Below are positions 52,869 to 61,215 of a stretch of DNA of 64,000 nt, in pieces. The DNA lies in contig NZ_JAFBIX010000015.1 in NCBI RefSeq assembly GCF_021531895.1, forward strand, positions 26,172-90,171. Reading direction: 5' to 3'. Position 1 is the first letter of the stretch. Each line of letters opens with the position of its first letter. Both the position numbers and the translations under genes were made by a program. The DNA comes from Faecalicatena contorta (GTDB taxonomy: Bacteria > Bacillota > Clostridia > Lachnospirales > Lachnospiraceae). The notes beneath the pieces were generated by a model. The model saw only the letters and a list, made by a program, of their open reading frames with translations, made no database searches and was not told the origin of the DNA.

Positions 52869-55188
52869 TATCTTCAAGCAGGATAAAGAAAAATTTGTAA
52901 TTCCAAGAAGCGTACAGCAGGTAATTCCCATCGAGACCATCTGGTCAGATGGGATTTTTAAAATCGGGAGAAATAAATTTGCACGTACTTATAAATTTAC
53001 CGATATTAACTATGCAGTGGCGAGCAAAGTTGATAAGGAAACAATGTTCCTGGAATATATGGATTTATTAAATTCGTTCGATTGCGGTGGAACAACAAAA
53101 ATAACGATCAATAATCGTCGCTTGAATAAAGTGGATTTTGAAAAAGCAATTCTGATTCCGATGCAGGAGGACGGATTGGATTTATACCGGAAAGAGTATA
53201 ACAACATGCTTTTAGATAAGGCAACCAGTTCCAACAGCATGGTGCAGGAAAAATATGTGACAGTATCCTGCTATAAGAAAACGATCGAAGAAGCGAGAAC
53301 GTATTTTGCACGAGTGACAACAGAGCTGAACAGCCATTTTGCAAGACTGGGTTCCAAATGTGCAGAGGTAAATGGAGAAGATAAGTTACGGATTCTGCAT
53401 GATTTTTACCGTACAGGAGAAGAATCTGGTTTCCATTTTGATATTCAGGAGAGTATGAGAAAAGGGCACAGCTTCAAAGATTATATCTGCCCGGATACTT
53501 TTGAATTTGAAAAAGATTATTTCCGCATGGGAGAGCGTTACGGAAGGGTACTCTTTCTTCGGGAGTATGCTTCTTACATTAAAGACGATATGATAGCAGA
53601 ACTGACCGACATGAATCGAAATCTGATGTTGAGCATTGATGTGATTCCGGTCCCGACTGATGAAGCAGTACAGGAAGTGGAAAAACGTCTGCTTGGTGTG
53701 GAGACAAATATCACGAACTGGCAGAGACGGCAGAATGCGAATAACAACTTTTCCGCAGTGATTCCTTATGATTTGGAACAGCAGAGAAAAGAAAGTAAAG
53801 AGTTCATGGATGATCTGACTACACGTGACCAGCGTATGATGTTCGGTGTACTGACTATGGTGCATACTGCAGAATCGAAAAAGCAGCTTGACGCAGATAC
53901 GGAAACACTTCTGACCATTGGACGGAAAAAGTTATGCCAGTTTTCAGTTTTGAAATTTCAGCAAATGGACGGACTAAATACAGCACTTCCCATCGGACAC
54001 CGAAAGATTCCGGCAGTCCGCACACTGACTTCGGAGAGTGTAGCAGTGTTGATGCCATTCCGGGTGCAGGAGATTATGGACGCAGGAGGAATCTATTGCG
54101 GTGAAAATGCAATCTCCCATAACTTAATCATGTGCAATAAAGAAAAACTGTTAAATCCAAACTTATTCCTTTTAGGAGTACCGGGAAGTGGAAAATCCTT
54201 TAATGCAAAAATGCAGATTGTATTCCTGGCACTGGCAACGCAGGACGATATCCTGATTTGTGATCCAGAGCGAGAGTATGCATCATTAGTTGAAGCAATG
54301 GGCGGAGAAGTGGTTCGCATTGCTGCAGGAAGCCGGGACCATATCAATGCAATGGATATGGTAGACGGATATGGAGATGGCGGTGATCCAGTGATTGAGA
54401 AGTCACAGTTTATTTTATCTCTGTTTGAGCAATTGGATAAAAAAGGAATCAATGCAAAGGAACGTTCCATTATTGACCGATGTGTAGGAGAAGTTTATGA
54501 GGAATATCAGCATGGCGGAGCAGTGCCGACTTTGCGGGTGCTGCGTGAAAAATTTTTAGAACAGGAAGAACCGGAAGCACAGGATTTGGCACTGGTATCA
54601 GAATTATTTACCAATGGAAGTCTGGACGCATTTGCACATGAAAGTAATGTTGATGTGAATAACCGTATCATGGTATACGACATTCTGGATTTAGGAAAAC
54701 AGTTAAAGACTATGGGACTTCTGGTAATCACTGATGCAATGTTGAACCGGGTAACGGAGAACTGGAAACAGGGAAAACGAACCCATATTTTCTTAGACGA
54801 GTTTCATGTAGTATTTGAAAATGAGTATTCCGGAGCATTTTTTAACTCTGCATGGCGAAGATTTCGTAAGCGTAATGCATTTCCGACAGCAATTACCCAG
54901 AACGTGGAATATCTGTTAGATTCTGTTCTTGCAAGTACGATGATTTCCAACAGTGAGTATATCGTGATGCTTAATCAGGCAGAGCCGGACAGAGCAAAGT
55001 TGGCAACACTTCTGAATATCTCCACTGAGCAAATGGGATATATCACAAATGCAGATGCCGGTTGCGGTTTGGTGAAATACGGAAGTTCACTTGTACCGTT
55101 CGTCAATAGATTCCCGACCAATACAAGGTTGTATAAACTGATGACCACAAAGCCGGGAGAGGACAGTATCAACCGGGGAAGAATGTAA
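52849..55188 (+). CDS. virB4: VirB4-like type IV secretion ATPase
   Basis: 779 residues. The N-terminal CagE/TrbE-like domain (about 20-400) leads to the ATPase domain with Walker A GVPGSGKS at about 444, DDILICDPEREYA, Walker B THIFLDEFHVVF (about 645) and the arginine/glutamine region FPTAITQNVEYLL. It powers channel assembly and DNA transfer. Two consecutive ATGs (52849, 52852) follow GGAGGGACG. Start overlaps prgI. The protein matches the length of VirB4 homologues on Tn1549-like ICEs. Confidence 0.96.
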   Translation: MMKTLSNIFKQDKEKFVIPRSVQQVIPIETIWSDGIFKIGRNKFARTYKFTDINYAVASKVDKETMFLEYMDLLNSFDCGGTTKITINNRRLNKVDFEKAILIPMQEDGLDLYRKEYNNMLLDKATSSNSMVQEKYVTVSCYKKTIEEARTYFARVTTELNSHFARLGSKCAEVNGEDKLRILHDFYRTGEESGFHFDIQESMRKGHSFKDYICPDTFEFEKDYFRMGERYGRVLFLREYASYIKDDMIAELTDMNRNLMLSIDVIPVPTDEAVQEVEKRLLGVETNITNWQRRQNANNNFSAVIPYDLEQQRKESKEFMDDLTTRDQRMMFGVLTMVHTAESKKQLDADTETLLTIGRKKLCQFSVLKFQQMDGLNTALPIGHRKIPAVRTLTSESVAVLMPFRVQEIMDAGGIYCGENAISHNLIMCNKEKLLNPNLFLLGVPGSGKSFNAKMQIVFLALATQDDILICDPEREYASLVEAMGGEVVRIAAGSRDHINAMDMVDGYGDGGDPVIEKSQFILSLFEQLDKKGINAKERSIIDRCVGEVYEEYQHGGAVPTLRVLREKFLEQEEPEAQDLALVSELFTNGSLDAFAHESNVDVNNRIMVYDILDLGKQLKTMGLLVITDAMLNRVTENWKQGKRTHIFLDEFHVVFENEYSGAFFNSAWRRFRKRNAFPTAITQNVEYLLDSVLASTMISNSEYIVMLNQAEPDRAKLATLLNISTEQMGYITNADAGCGLVKYGSSLVPFVNRFPTNTRLYKLMTTKPGEDSINRGRM

Positions 55189-55277
55189 AACTAAAAATAT
55201 TTTGAATAATGAAAAGCAACGCACTGGAAATCGTCACAATTTGTGGCGCTTTTTTAGTGCCGGAAAAGGAGGCAACT

Positions 55278-55685
55278 ATGTCAGAAATCAGATTTTCATC
55301 AAAGGAACACGAAAAGTTTTTTTATCAGATGTTAGCAAAATGCGGAAAGCACGACAGTTATTACAGTTCATTTTTTTATTGTGTGGGAATTTCTGAAGAT
55401 ACCAGAAATCATGTTGATCGCATGTTTGATTTTAAGGAGCGTTTGATTAAACCGGAAGCACTGCATGAAGGGTGGCAAACAGGCGGATCGGCACGATTGA
55501 CGAGACTGGCTTTTAACTTATGGAATGGATATGTGGAGAAGGGAGAAGAAAGTTTGTCTACTCCATACGAGATGTTTGATTGTGGTTATGCACCATATTT
55601 CTATGAAGCAATCCGCATAAAGTACCCGGAATACTGTCGGGAGTTGCCACAGGTGAGCAAAAAAGAAACCAATCATGAACGCTAG
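55278..55685 (+). CDS. DUF6075 family protein
   Basis: 135 residues, MSEIRFSSKEHEKFFYQML then LAKCGKHDSYYSSFFYCVG, and the aromatic end MFDCGYAPYFYEAIRIKYP. This is the DUF6075 type found beside virB4 on many Firmicute ICEs; it resembles phage-type accessory proteins that react to element copy, but function is unknown. AAGGAGG lies before the ATG at 55278; the frame is open back to 55209 but lacks a ribosome binding site there. Confidence 0.85.
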   Translation: MSEIRFSSKEHEKFFYQMLAKCGKHDSYYSSFFYCVGISEDTRNHVDRMFDFKERLIKPEALHEGWQTGGSARLTRLAFNLWNGYVEKGEESLSTPYEMFDCGYAPYFYEAIRIKYPEYCRELPQVSKKETNHER

Positions 55686-55710
55686 ATAAAAATTCAAATG
55701 GAGGAAAGCG

Positions 55711-57432
55711 ATGGATCGTAAGATAAAAACACGCCAAGTCCATAAGGATATTAAAGTATTAGATAAGACGGTTACAGTGACAGACCATATTAAGCAGTCT
55801 TATGTCAGAACAAAAGAAACTGTCATGCAATCGACGGAGAAATCCAGTGATAGAGAGAATAATCCGGTAGGTTATGCAGAAGATGTGGCCAGCGAGTATG
55901 CTGACCACATTTTTCACGAAACAGGGCATCAGGTACGCAGACAGGCAGGAAAGATTATTGAACGGAGGAAAGAGAAAACTTCTGTTTCTTCGCCTGTCGA
56001 AGAAACAGTTTACCAGCCGAAAGAACAAATCCGACCAGTACCGTCTTCAGGCGGAGAAACGGCACAGAAGCAGGGAAAAGAACTTGCTGTCAAAAAAATC
56101 AAGACCATTGAACGGGATAAAAGAACCATCAAGACCGGGAGAGCATCGGAACAGGTTGTAAAGAATACCGGAAAAGGTATTATCAAGACTTCTGAAAAAG
56201 CGGTCAAGACTGCAGAACAAACGGCAAAGACCAGTATCAAAACATCGGAGCAGACAGCAAATGCTTATGTCCAGGCAATGCATTATTCCATGAAAAAGGC
56301 AGAAAAAGCAGTGCAGACAGCAAGACAGACAGCACGAGATACCACGATTGCAGTGAAAAAGACAGCAAAAGCGGTAACACATGCGATAAAAGCGTTGATG
56401 GAAGCTACAAAAGCATTACTGAGTGCATTGACTGCAGGCGGTTGGATTGCGGTTATGATTTTGATTATCGTCATTTTATTTGGTGGATTTCTATGCATGA
56501 CAGGTGGGGATAATTCCAGTACGGTTTCTTCGGTTAGTGCAGAAGTAGAAGCATACGAACCACTAATCCGTCAGTATGCAAAGCAATATGGCATTGGAGA
56601 GTATGTGGAACTAATCAAAGCCATTATGATGCAGGAATCAGGTGGGAGAGGACTTGACCCGATGCAGTGTTCAGAAGGGAGCTTTAATACAAAATATCCC
56701 AGACAGCCAAATGGAATCACAGATCCAGAGTATTCGATTTCTTGTGGTGTGCAGGAAATAAAAAGCTGTCTGGAACGTGCAGGGGTAAAAAATCCTCTGG
56801 ATATGGAAAATATTAAACTGGCATTGCAAAGTTACAACTATGGAAATGGATATCTGGAATGGGCGAAAGCCAGAGGTGGATATACCCTTGCAAATGCAGC
56901 AGAATTTTCTGATATGATGGCACAGAGAATGGGGTGGAGCAGTTATGGGGACAAGCAGTATGTACCGCATGTGCTTCAGTATTATGCATTTGGAAGAATC
57001 CCGACAGGCATCGGTAATCAGGCAATCGTTCAGGTAGCAGCATCTCAGGAAGGAAAAGGCGGAACAACCTACTGGAGTTGGTATGGATTTGGAAGCCGAG
57101 TAGAGTGGTGTGCCTGCTTTGTGTCATGGTGTGCAGACCAGAGTGGTTATATCCAGAGTGGAGCTATTCCAAAATTCTCTCTTTGTTCGGACGGTGTGAA
57201 ATGGTTTGAAAGTAAAGGCAGGTTCCGGGACGCCAGTTATACCCCGGCGGTAGGAGATATTATTTTCTTTGACTGGGGGAATAATGGAACGATTGACCAT
57301 GTTGGAATTGTAGAGAGTGTCAGTGGTGGAACCGTCAATACCATAGAAGGTAACAGTGGAGATAAAGTGGCAAGACGAAGTTACAGTATCGGAAGTAGTA
57401 ATATTTATGGATATGGTGTTCCGGCATATTAA
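55711..57432 (+). CDS. CD1108-type cell-wall hydrolase: lysozyme-like plus CHAP domain (CwlT-like, VirB1 role)
   Basis: 573 residues. The cytoplasmic N-terminus (about 1-240) is basic and repetitive, with many KT and SE(K/Q)T steps. One membrane helix lies at about 243-270 (GGWIAVMILIIVILFGGFL). The extracellular lysozyme-like domain (about 285-425) has the catalytic Glu in IMMQESGGRG; the C-terminal CHAP domain (about 440-573) has Cys in VEWCACFVSWC and His in TIDHVGIVESV. It opens peptidoglycan for the conjugation channel. GGAGG lies 6-9 bases before the ATG. It ends the transfer block. Confidence 0.93.
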   Translation: MDRKIKTRQVHKDIKVLDKTVTVTDHIKQSYVRTKETVMQSTEKSSDRENNPVGYAEDVASEYADHIFHETGHQVRRQAGKIIERRKEKTSVSSPVEETVYQPKEQIRPVPSSGGETAQKQGKELAVKKIKTIERDKRTIKTGRASEQVVKNTGKGIIKTSEKAVKTAEQTAKTSIKTSEQTANAYVQAMHYSMKKAEKAVQTARQTARDTTIAVKKTAKAVTHAIKALMEATKALLSALTAGGWIAVMILIIVILFGGFLCMTGGDNSSTVSSVSAEVEAYEPLIRQYAKQYGIGEYVELIKAIMMQESGGRGLDPMQCSEGSFNTKYPRQPNGITDPEYSISCGVQEIKSCLERAGVKNPLDMENIKLALQSYNYGNGYLEWAKARGGYTLANAAEFSDMMAQRMGWSSYGDKQYVPHVLQYYAFGRIPTGIGNQAIVQVAASQEGKGGTTYWSWYGFGSRVEWCACFVSWCADQSGYIQSGAIPKFSLCSDGVKWFESKGRFRDASYTPAVGDIIFFDWGNNGTIDHVGIVESVSGGTVNTIEGNSGDKVARRSYSIGSSNIYGYGVPAY

Positions 57433-57460
57433 AAGGCAGGAGAAAAAGTGTGATAGTCTA

Positions 57461-57557
57461 ATGGTGAATCTTGAGTATACAATTCCTGAAAATAGACTTG
57501 ACTTTCAAATATTACAAGCGTAAGATTTAAGAAACAAAAAAATTAGAAGAAAGGAAT
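57461..57557 (+). repeat. Promoter-region direct repeat, copy A
   Basis: 97 bases that recur at 61045-61141 with about four substitutions; both end in GAAAGGAAT. Copy A leads into the intact PBP gene. Confidence 0.92.
57498..57526 (+). promoter_or_regulatory. PBP promoter with BlaI/MecI-like operator
   Basis: TTGACT (57498-57503), a 17-base spacer and TAAGAT (57521-57526). The dyad TTAC-AAGC-GTAA (57512-57523) spans the spacer and enters the -10, as in BlaI/MecI-controlled beta-lactam genes, whose operators have TTACA-type half sites. No blaI/blaR gene is in the window, so the repressor would lie elsewhere. Confidence 0.55.
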
Positions 57558-57561
57558 ATCT

Positions 57562-59673
57562 ATGAAAAGAAGACGAAAAAAGCAAAATATCCAAAAATCT
57601 TACGTTTGTAAGATTTTTGGGCTGATAGTAGCTATAACAGTAATTGCTGTTTCAGGAGGTGTTTTATTAAAAAGGACGATAACGGAATCACCAGAAGACA
57701 CACTTGTGGAATATATGAACCATATTGAAAAAAAGGAATATGAAGTAATGTATACTATGATAGATTCAGATGAAAAAGTTTATCTGACAAAAGAAGAATA
57801 CATACAACGAAATTCTAAGATATACGAAGGAATAGAGGTCAGTGACATTAAAATCAGTCATATAGCTGTGAAAGAGAAAAAAGCAGATACAGTTACGCTT
57901 TCGTATGAAACATCATGTAATACAATTGCCGGAACAATACAATTTGACAATATGGCGGAACTGAAGAAGACGAAACAGGGATATAAATTAGTATGGCAGG
58001 ATAGCCTGATTTTTCCAGATTTAGAGAGTGATGATAAAATAAGTGTTACTACATCAAAAGCGGAGAGAGGAGAAATATTAGACCGAGATGGTAAAATGCT
58101 TGCAGGAAAAGGAGTAGCAACATCAGTTGGCATTATACCGGGAAAGCTGGAAGACAGGAATGTATCTATTGAAAAAATAGCGGAGTTATTAGAGATAGAT
58201 GTAGAAACAATAAATAACAAACTCACAGCAAAGTGGGTAAAAGAAGATTCTTTTGTACCAATTGAAACTATTCCGAAAGTAGAAGAAATAGATTTAATGA
58301 AAATACAGCCAGAAGAAAAGACACTTGAGGAGCAGGATTGTCAGAATAAACTTTTGGAAATTCCAGGGGTTATGCTATCAGATGTGGAAGTTAGAACCTA
58401 TGAGTTAGGGGAGGCAGCAGCTCATTTAATAGGTTATGTACAGTCTGTAACAGCAGAAGATTTGGAAAATCATCCAGGGGAAGGATATTCAGCAGAAAGT
58501 GTAATCGGAAGATCTGGGGTGGAAAAGTTATACGAAAAGCAATTAAAAGGAAAAGATGGTTGTGATATAAAGATTTTGGATAGTGATGGGGAAGTAAAAG
58601 AGGTTCTTGCAAGTATTTTTAAAGAAGATGGTATGGATATAAGATTAACGATAGATTCCGATTTGCAAAAATCATTATACGAGCAGTTTAAAGAAGATCC
58701 GGGGTGTTCTGTCGCAATGAATCCTTATACGGGAGAAGTATTGGCTTTGGTAAGTACCCCATCTTATGATAATAATGAATTTATACGGGGCATATCATCA
58801 GAGAAATGGACATCATTAAACGAAGATGAAAAGAAACCATTATATAATCGTTTCCGTCAAGTATGGTGTCCTGGCTCAACATTTAAACCAGTTGTGGCAG
58901 GAATTGGGTTGAAAACGGGAAGCATAGATCCAAAAGAAGATTTTGGAAATGAAGGTTTGGCATGGCAGAAAGATTCGTCTTGGGGATCTTATCAAGTGAC
59001 AACACTTCATGAATATGAACCGGTTATTATGAAAAATGCAATTATCTATTCTGATAATATTTATTTTGCAAAGGCAGCTCTTAAAATTGGTAGTGAGAAT
59101 TTTATGAATACTTTAAATGAAATAGGATTTAATCAGAATATGCCGTTTGAGATTGCGATGCAGGAATCAACATATTCCAATACAGATAAAATAGAAACAG
59201 AAATACAATTGGCAGATAGTGGTTATGGGCAAGGTCAGATTCTTGTAAATCCATTACATCTGGCAAGTATTTATACTTCATTTTTAAATGAAGGGAATAT
59301 GATAAAACCGTATTTGAAATACAAAGAAGAAGCATCCGGTGAAACATGGATAGAAAATGCGTTTAGCAAAGAAAATGTAGAAGAAATTATGCAAGGGGTG
59401 GAAGGTGTTGTAAATGATCCGGAAGGAACCGGATATGCTGCACATCGTGACGATATTTTGCTGGCTGGAAAAACAGGGACAGCCGAGTTGAAGGCAACGA
59501 AAGAAGATACTTCTGGCAAAGAAATCGGGTGGTTTTCGGTGTTTACGGCAGATAAAAGCGTGGACAAACCAATTCTTCTTATCAGTATGGTTGAGAATGT
59601 GAAAGGAATCGGTGGAAGTGGTTATGTTGTTAAAAAAGATGCAACAGTATTGGATGAGTATTTTGAAGAATAA
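57562..59673 (+). CDS. MecA-like class B penicillin-binding protein (D,D-transpeptidase)
   Basis: 703 residues: membrane anchor (about 15-37), MecA_N/NTF2-like domain (about 45-150), PBP dimerisation domain (about 160-340) and transpeptidase (about 365-700). The catalytic motifs are complete: STFK with Ser439, SDN with Ser497, and KTG from Lys637. PBPs with an NTF2-like domain include PBP2a and enterococcal PBP5, which cross-link peptidoglycan despite beta-lactams; low affinity here is possible but cannot be read from sequence. AAAGGAA precedes the ATG. The BlaI-like dyads and its place beside ICE genes suggest inducible cargo. A full second copy once existed and was deleted. Confidence 0.92.
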   Translation: MKRRRKKQNIQKSYVCKIFGLIVAITVIAVSGGVLLKRTITESPEDTLVEYMNHIEKKEYEVMYTMIDSDEKVYLTKEEYIQRNSKIYEGIEVSDIKISHIAVKEKKADTVTLSYETSCNTIAGTIQFDNMAELKKTKQGYKLVWQDSLIFPDLESDDKISVTTSKAERGEILDRDGKMLAGKGVATSVGIIPGKLEDRNVSIEKIAELLEIDVETINNKLTAKWVKEDSFVPIETIPKVEEIDLMKIQPEEKTLEEQDCQNKLLEIPGVMLSDVEVRTYELGEAAAHLIGYVQSVTAEDLENHPGEGYSAESVIGRSGVEKLYEKQLKGKDGCDIKILDSDGEVKEVLASIFKEDGMDIRLTIDSDLQKSLYEQFKEDPGCSVAMNPYTGEVLALVSTPSYDNNEFIRGISSEKWTSLNEDEKKPLYNRFRQVWCPGSTFKPVVAGIGLKTGSIDPKEDFGNEGLAWQKDSSWGSYQVTTLHEYEPVIMKNAIIYSDNIYFAKAALKIGSENFMNTLNEIGFNQNMPFEIAMQESTYSNTDKIETEIQLADSGYGQGQILVNPLHLASIYTSFLNEGNMIKPYLKYKEEASGETWIENAFSKENVEEIMQGVEGVVNDPEGTGYAAHRDDILLAGKTGTAELKATKEDTSGKEIGWFSVFTADKSVDKPILLISMVENVKGIGGSGYVVKKDATVLDEYFEE
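57593..57618 (+). promoter_or_regulatory. Second TTAC-N4-GTAA dyad inside the PBP start region
   Basis: AAAAATCTTAC and GTAAGATTTTT, perfect 11-base arms around GTTT, within codons 11-19. It shares the TTAC-N4-GTAA core with the promoter dyad 88 bases upstream, the kind of double operator seen with dimeric repressors. As RNA it could form a hairpin early in the coding region. Confidence 0.5.
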
Positions 59674-59683
59674 AAAAATTTTT

Positions 59684-60063
59684 ATGGGAAATTATTACAT
59701 ATGTAAGATATTTGCGATGATATTGATAGTTCTTATTGTTTTTACAGGGTGCGGACAAAATCGAATTACGGAAAAAGAAGAAAAGAAAGAAACCGTAGAA
59801 TCTGAAATGAATGCAGAAGTAAAAAAACAGCGCAAACTTTTCGGTCTGTTTATATGAAGGAGAAGTCGGAGTTAAATACATTAAAGGTGAAAAGAAAAAT
59901 TATCAATTGTCTGGAAGAAAAAGGATATGCGGCAGTAGATTGTGATAATCAGATTGATATGGTCAATCGTGAAAAAGTGGAAGATTTTTGCAAAACAGCG
60001 GAGAAAGAAGAACAGGCAGCAGTAGATATTGTACAACCGAACAGAGATTCGCTACAATATTAA
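59684..60063 (+). pseudogene. DUF6070-type lipoprotein, first copy, frameshifted and truncated
   Basis: It starts 10 bases after the PBP stop with MGNYYICKIFAM and lipobox VFTGC, nearly identical to the copy at 61216. A run of seven As (59821-59827) replaces the eight in the intact copy and shifts the frame, so the first part stops at 59857. The following stretch continues in another frame to 60063. Similarity to the intact copy ends near 60032, after AGTAGATATTGT, losing about 260 residues. Confidence 0.9.
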
Positions 60064-60118
60064 TTTATGTATAATTATGTTGTAGGTACAAAAATAGTGT
60101 GACAGCGAGGTAGAGAAA

Positions 60119-60958
60119 ATGGAAGAGCAGATAAAAAAGATTTATGAAAAGCAGAAAAATGGACGCATCAGGATGATACGGAATGTGCTGTTGATTTATG
60201 CAGCATTGATCTGTGTGGTGAGTATTTTCAAAGGAAATCCGTTCCCGCATCAGGAGACAGTACTCTTTTTCGATGTGAAGCAGCCGGGCTGGGTCACGAC
60301 AGATCCCTGGCTTCTGTGGATTTGCGTGGTGGTTGATCTGATTGCAGGTATATTCATTTTAATCAGGGACATTCTCAGAGATTTTTCAAAAATTGACCGG
60401 ATTCTGTCACAGCAATGTGATGCAGAAAAATATTCAGAAATGCTGGAAGAGTTGATAAAGTACGGAAAGAGCTTGGATTATCATGGATTTCAAAAAAGTG
60501 TCATGCTGATAGCTGAGTCTAAATATGTAGTTGCACTGATCATAAATGGGCAGTTGCAGAAGGCAGAAGAGTATATAAAGAATGAATGGGAAGGAAAAAG
60601 AGAGGGACGTTCCTGGCAGCAGGTCATGACGAATCTCGAACTGTCGAAGAAATATCAGGAGAAAGATGCGGCAGGTTATTCGGCTACATTAGAAAAAGCA
60701 GGGAAAGTATTTCAAAAGAATCCACTGTTTATGGCAAAAAATTTGATGCTGAAAGGTGAAGATGAGGCAGCAGTAAGATTACTGGAAAATGATACGGAAA
60801 AGTTGCCTTATTATGAGGTTACACGCAGATTCCTGCTGGGAGTATGTTACTACCGAATCGGAAAAGAAGAGCAGGGAAAAGAATGTATGGAATATGTAAT
60901 TGGGCATGGAAATACGTTGAAGTGCAAAGAAGAAGCGGAAAAATATGTAACAGTGTAA
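60119..60958 (+). CDS. Membrane protein with TPR-like C-terminal region
   Basis: 279 residues. Two membrane helices (about 22-40 and 66-86) flank a short external loop. The cytoplasmic C-terminus (about 95-279) is helical with TPR-like pairs (LIINGQLQKAEEYIKNE, then FLLGVCYYRIGKEEQGKECM). No specific family is recognised. AGGTAGAG precedes the ATG. It lies between the two copies of the duplicated PBP-lipoprotein segment and has no second copy itself, so it belongs either to the original spacer or to a later insertion. Confidence 0.72.
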   Translation: MEEQIKKIYEKQKNGRIRMIRNVLLIYAALICVVSIFKGNPFPHQETVLFFDVKQPGWVTTDPWLLWICVVVDLIAGIFILIRDILRDFSKIDRILSQQCDAEKYSEMLEELIKYGKSLDYHGFQKSVMLIAESKYVVALIINGQLQKAEEYIKNEWEGKREGRSWQQVMTNLELSKKYQEKDAAGYSATLEKAGKVFQKNPLFMAKNLMLKGEDEAAVRLLENDTEKLPYYEVTRRFLLGVCYYRIGKEEQGKECMEYVIGHGNTLKCKEEAEKYVTV

Positions 60959-61044
60959 GTAAGGATGTTCTTTAAAATGACAGGGTAACAAAAATGGAGA
61001 AGATATAGAGGATGGTAATAAAATAGGATATATCGCACATAAAG

Positions 61045-61141
61045 ATGGTGAATCTGGAGTATACAATTCCTGAAAATAGACTTGATTTTTAAATATTACA
61101 AGCGTAAGATTTAAGGAACAAAAAAATTAGAAGAAAGGAAT
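61045..61141 (+). repeat. Promoter-region direct repeat, copy B
   Basis: Second copy of the 97-base promoter segment at 57461. At its final GAAAGGAAT the sequence jumps to match 59601 onward, the last 73 bases of the PBP gene, so 2,052 bases are missing relative to copy A. Confidence 0.92.
61082..61110 (+). promoter_or_regulatory. Second copy of the BlaI/MecI-like promoter, driving the lipoproteins
   Basis: TTGATT (61082-61087), a 17-base spacer, TAAGAT (61105-61110). The TTAC-AAGC-GTAA dyad is fully conserved (61096-61107) although nearby bases differ from copy A, which suggests selection on the dyad. Confidence 0.55.
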
Positions 61142-61215
61142 CGGTGGAAGTGGTTATGTTGTTAAAAAAGATGCAACAATATTGGATGAGTATTTTGAAG
61201 AATAAAAAAATTTTT

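Noticed and set aside
59612..59857. Intact small protein after the PBP
   Set aside because: It is the start of the lipoprotein, stopped by a one-base loss in an A-run compared with the intact copy at 61216.
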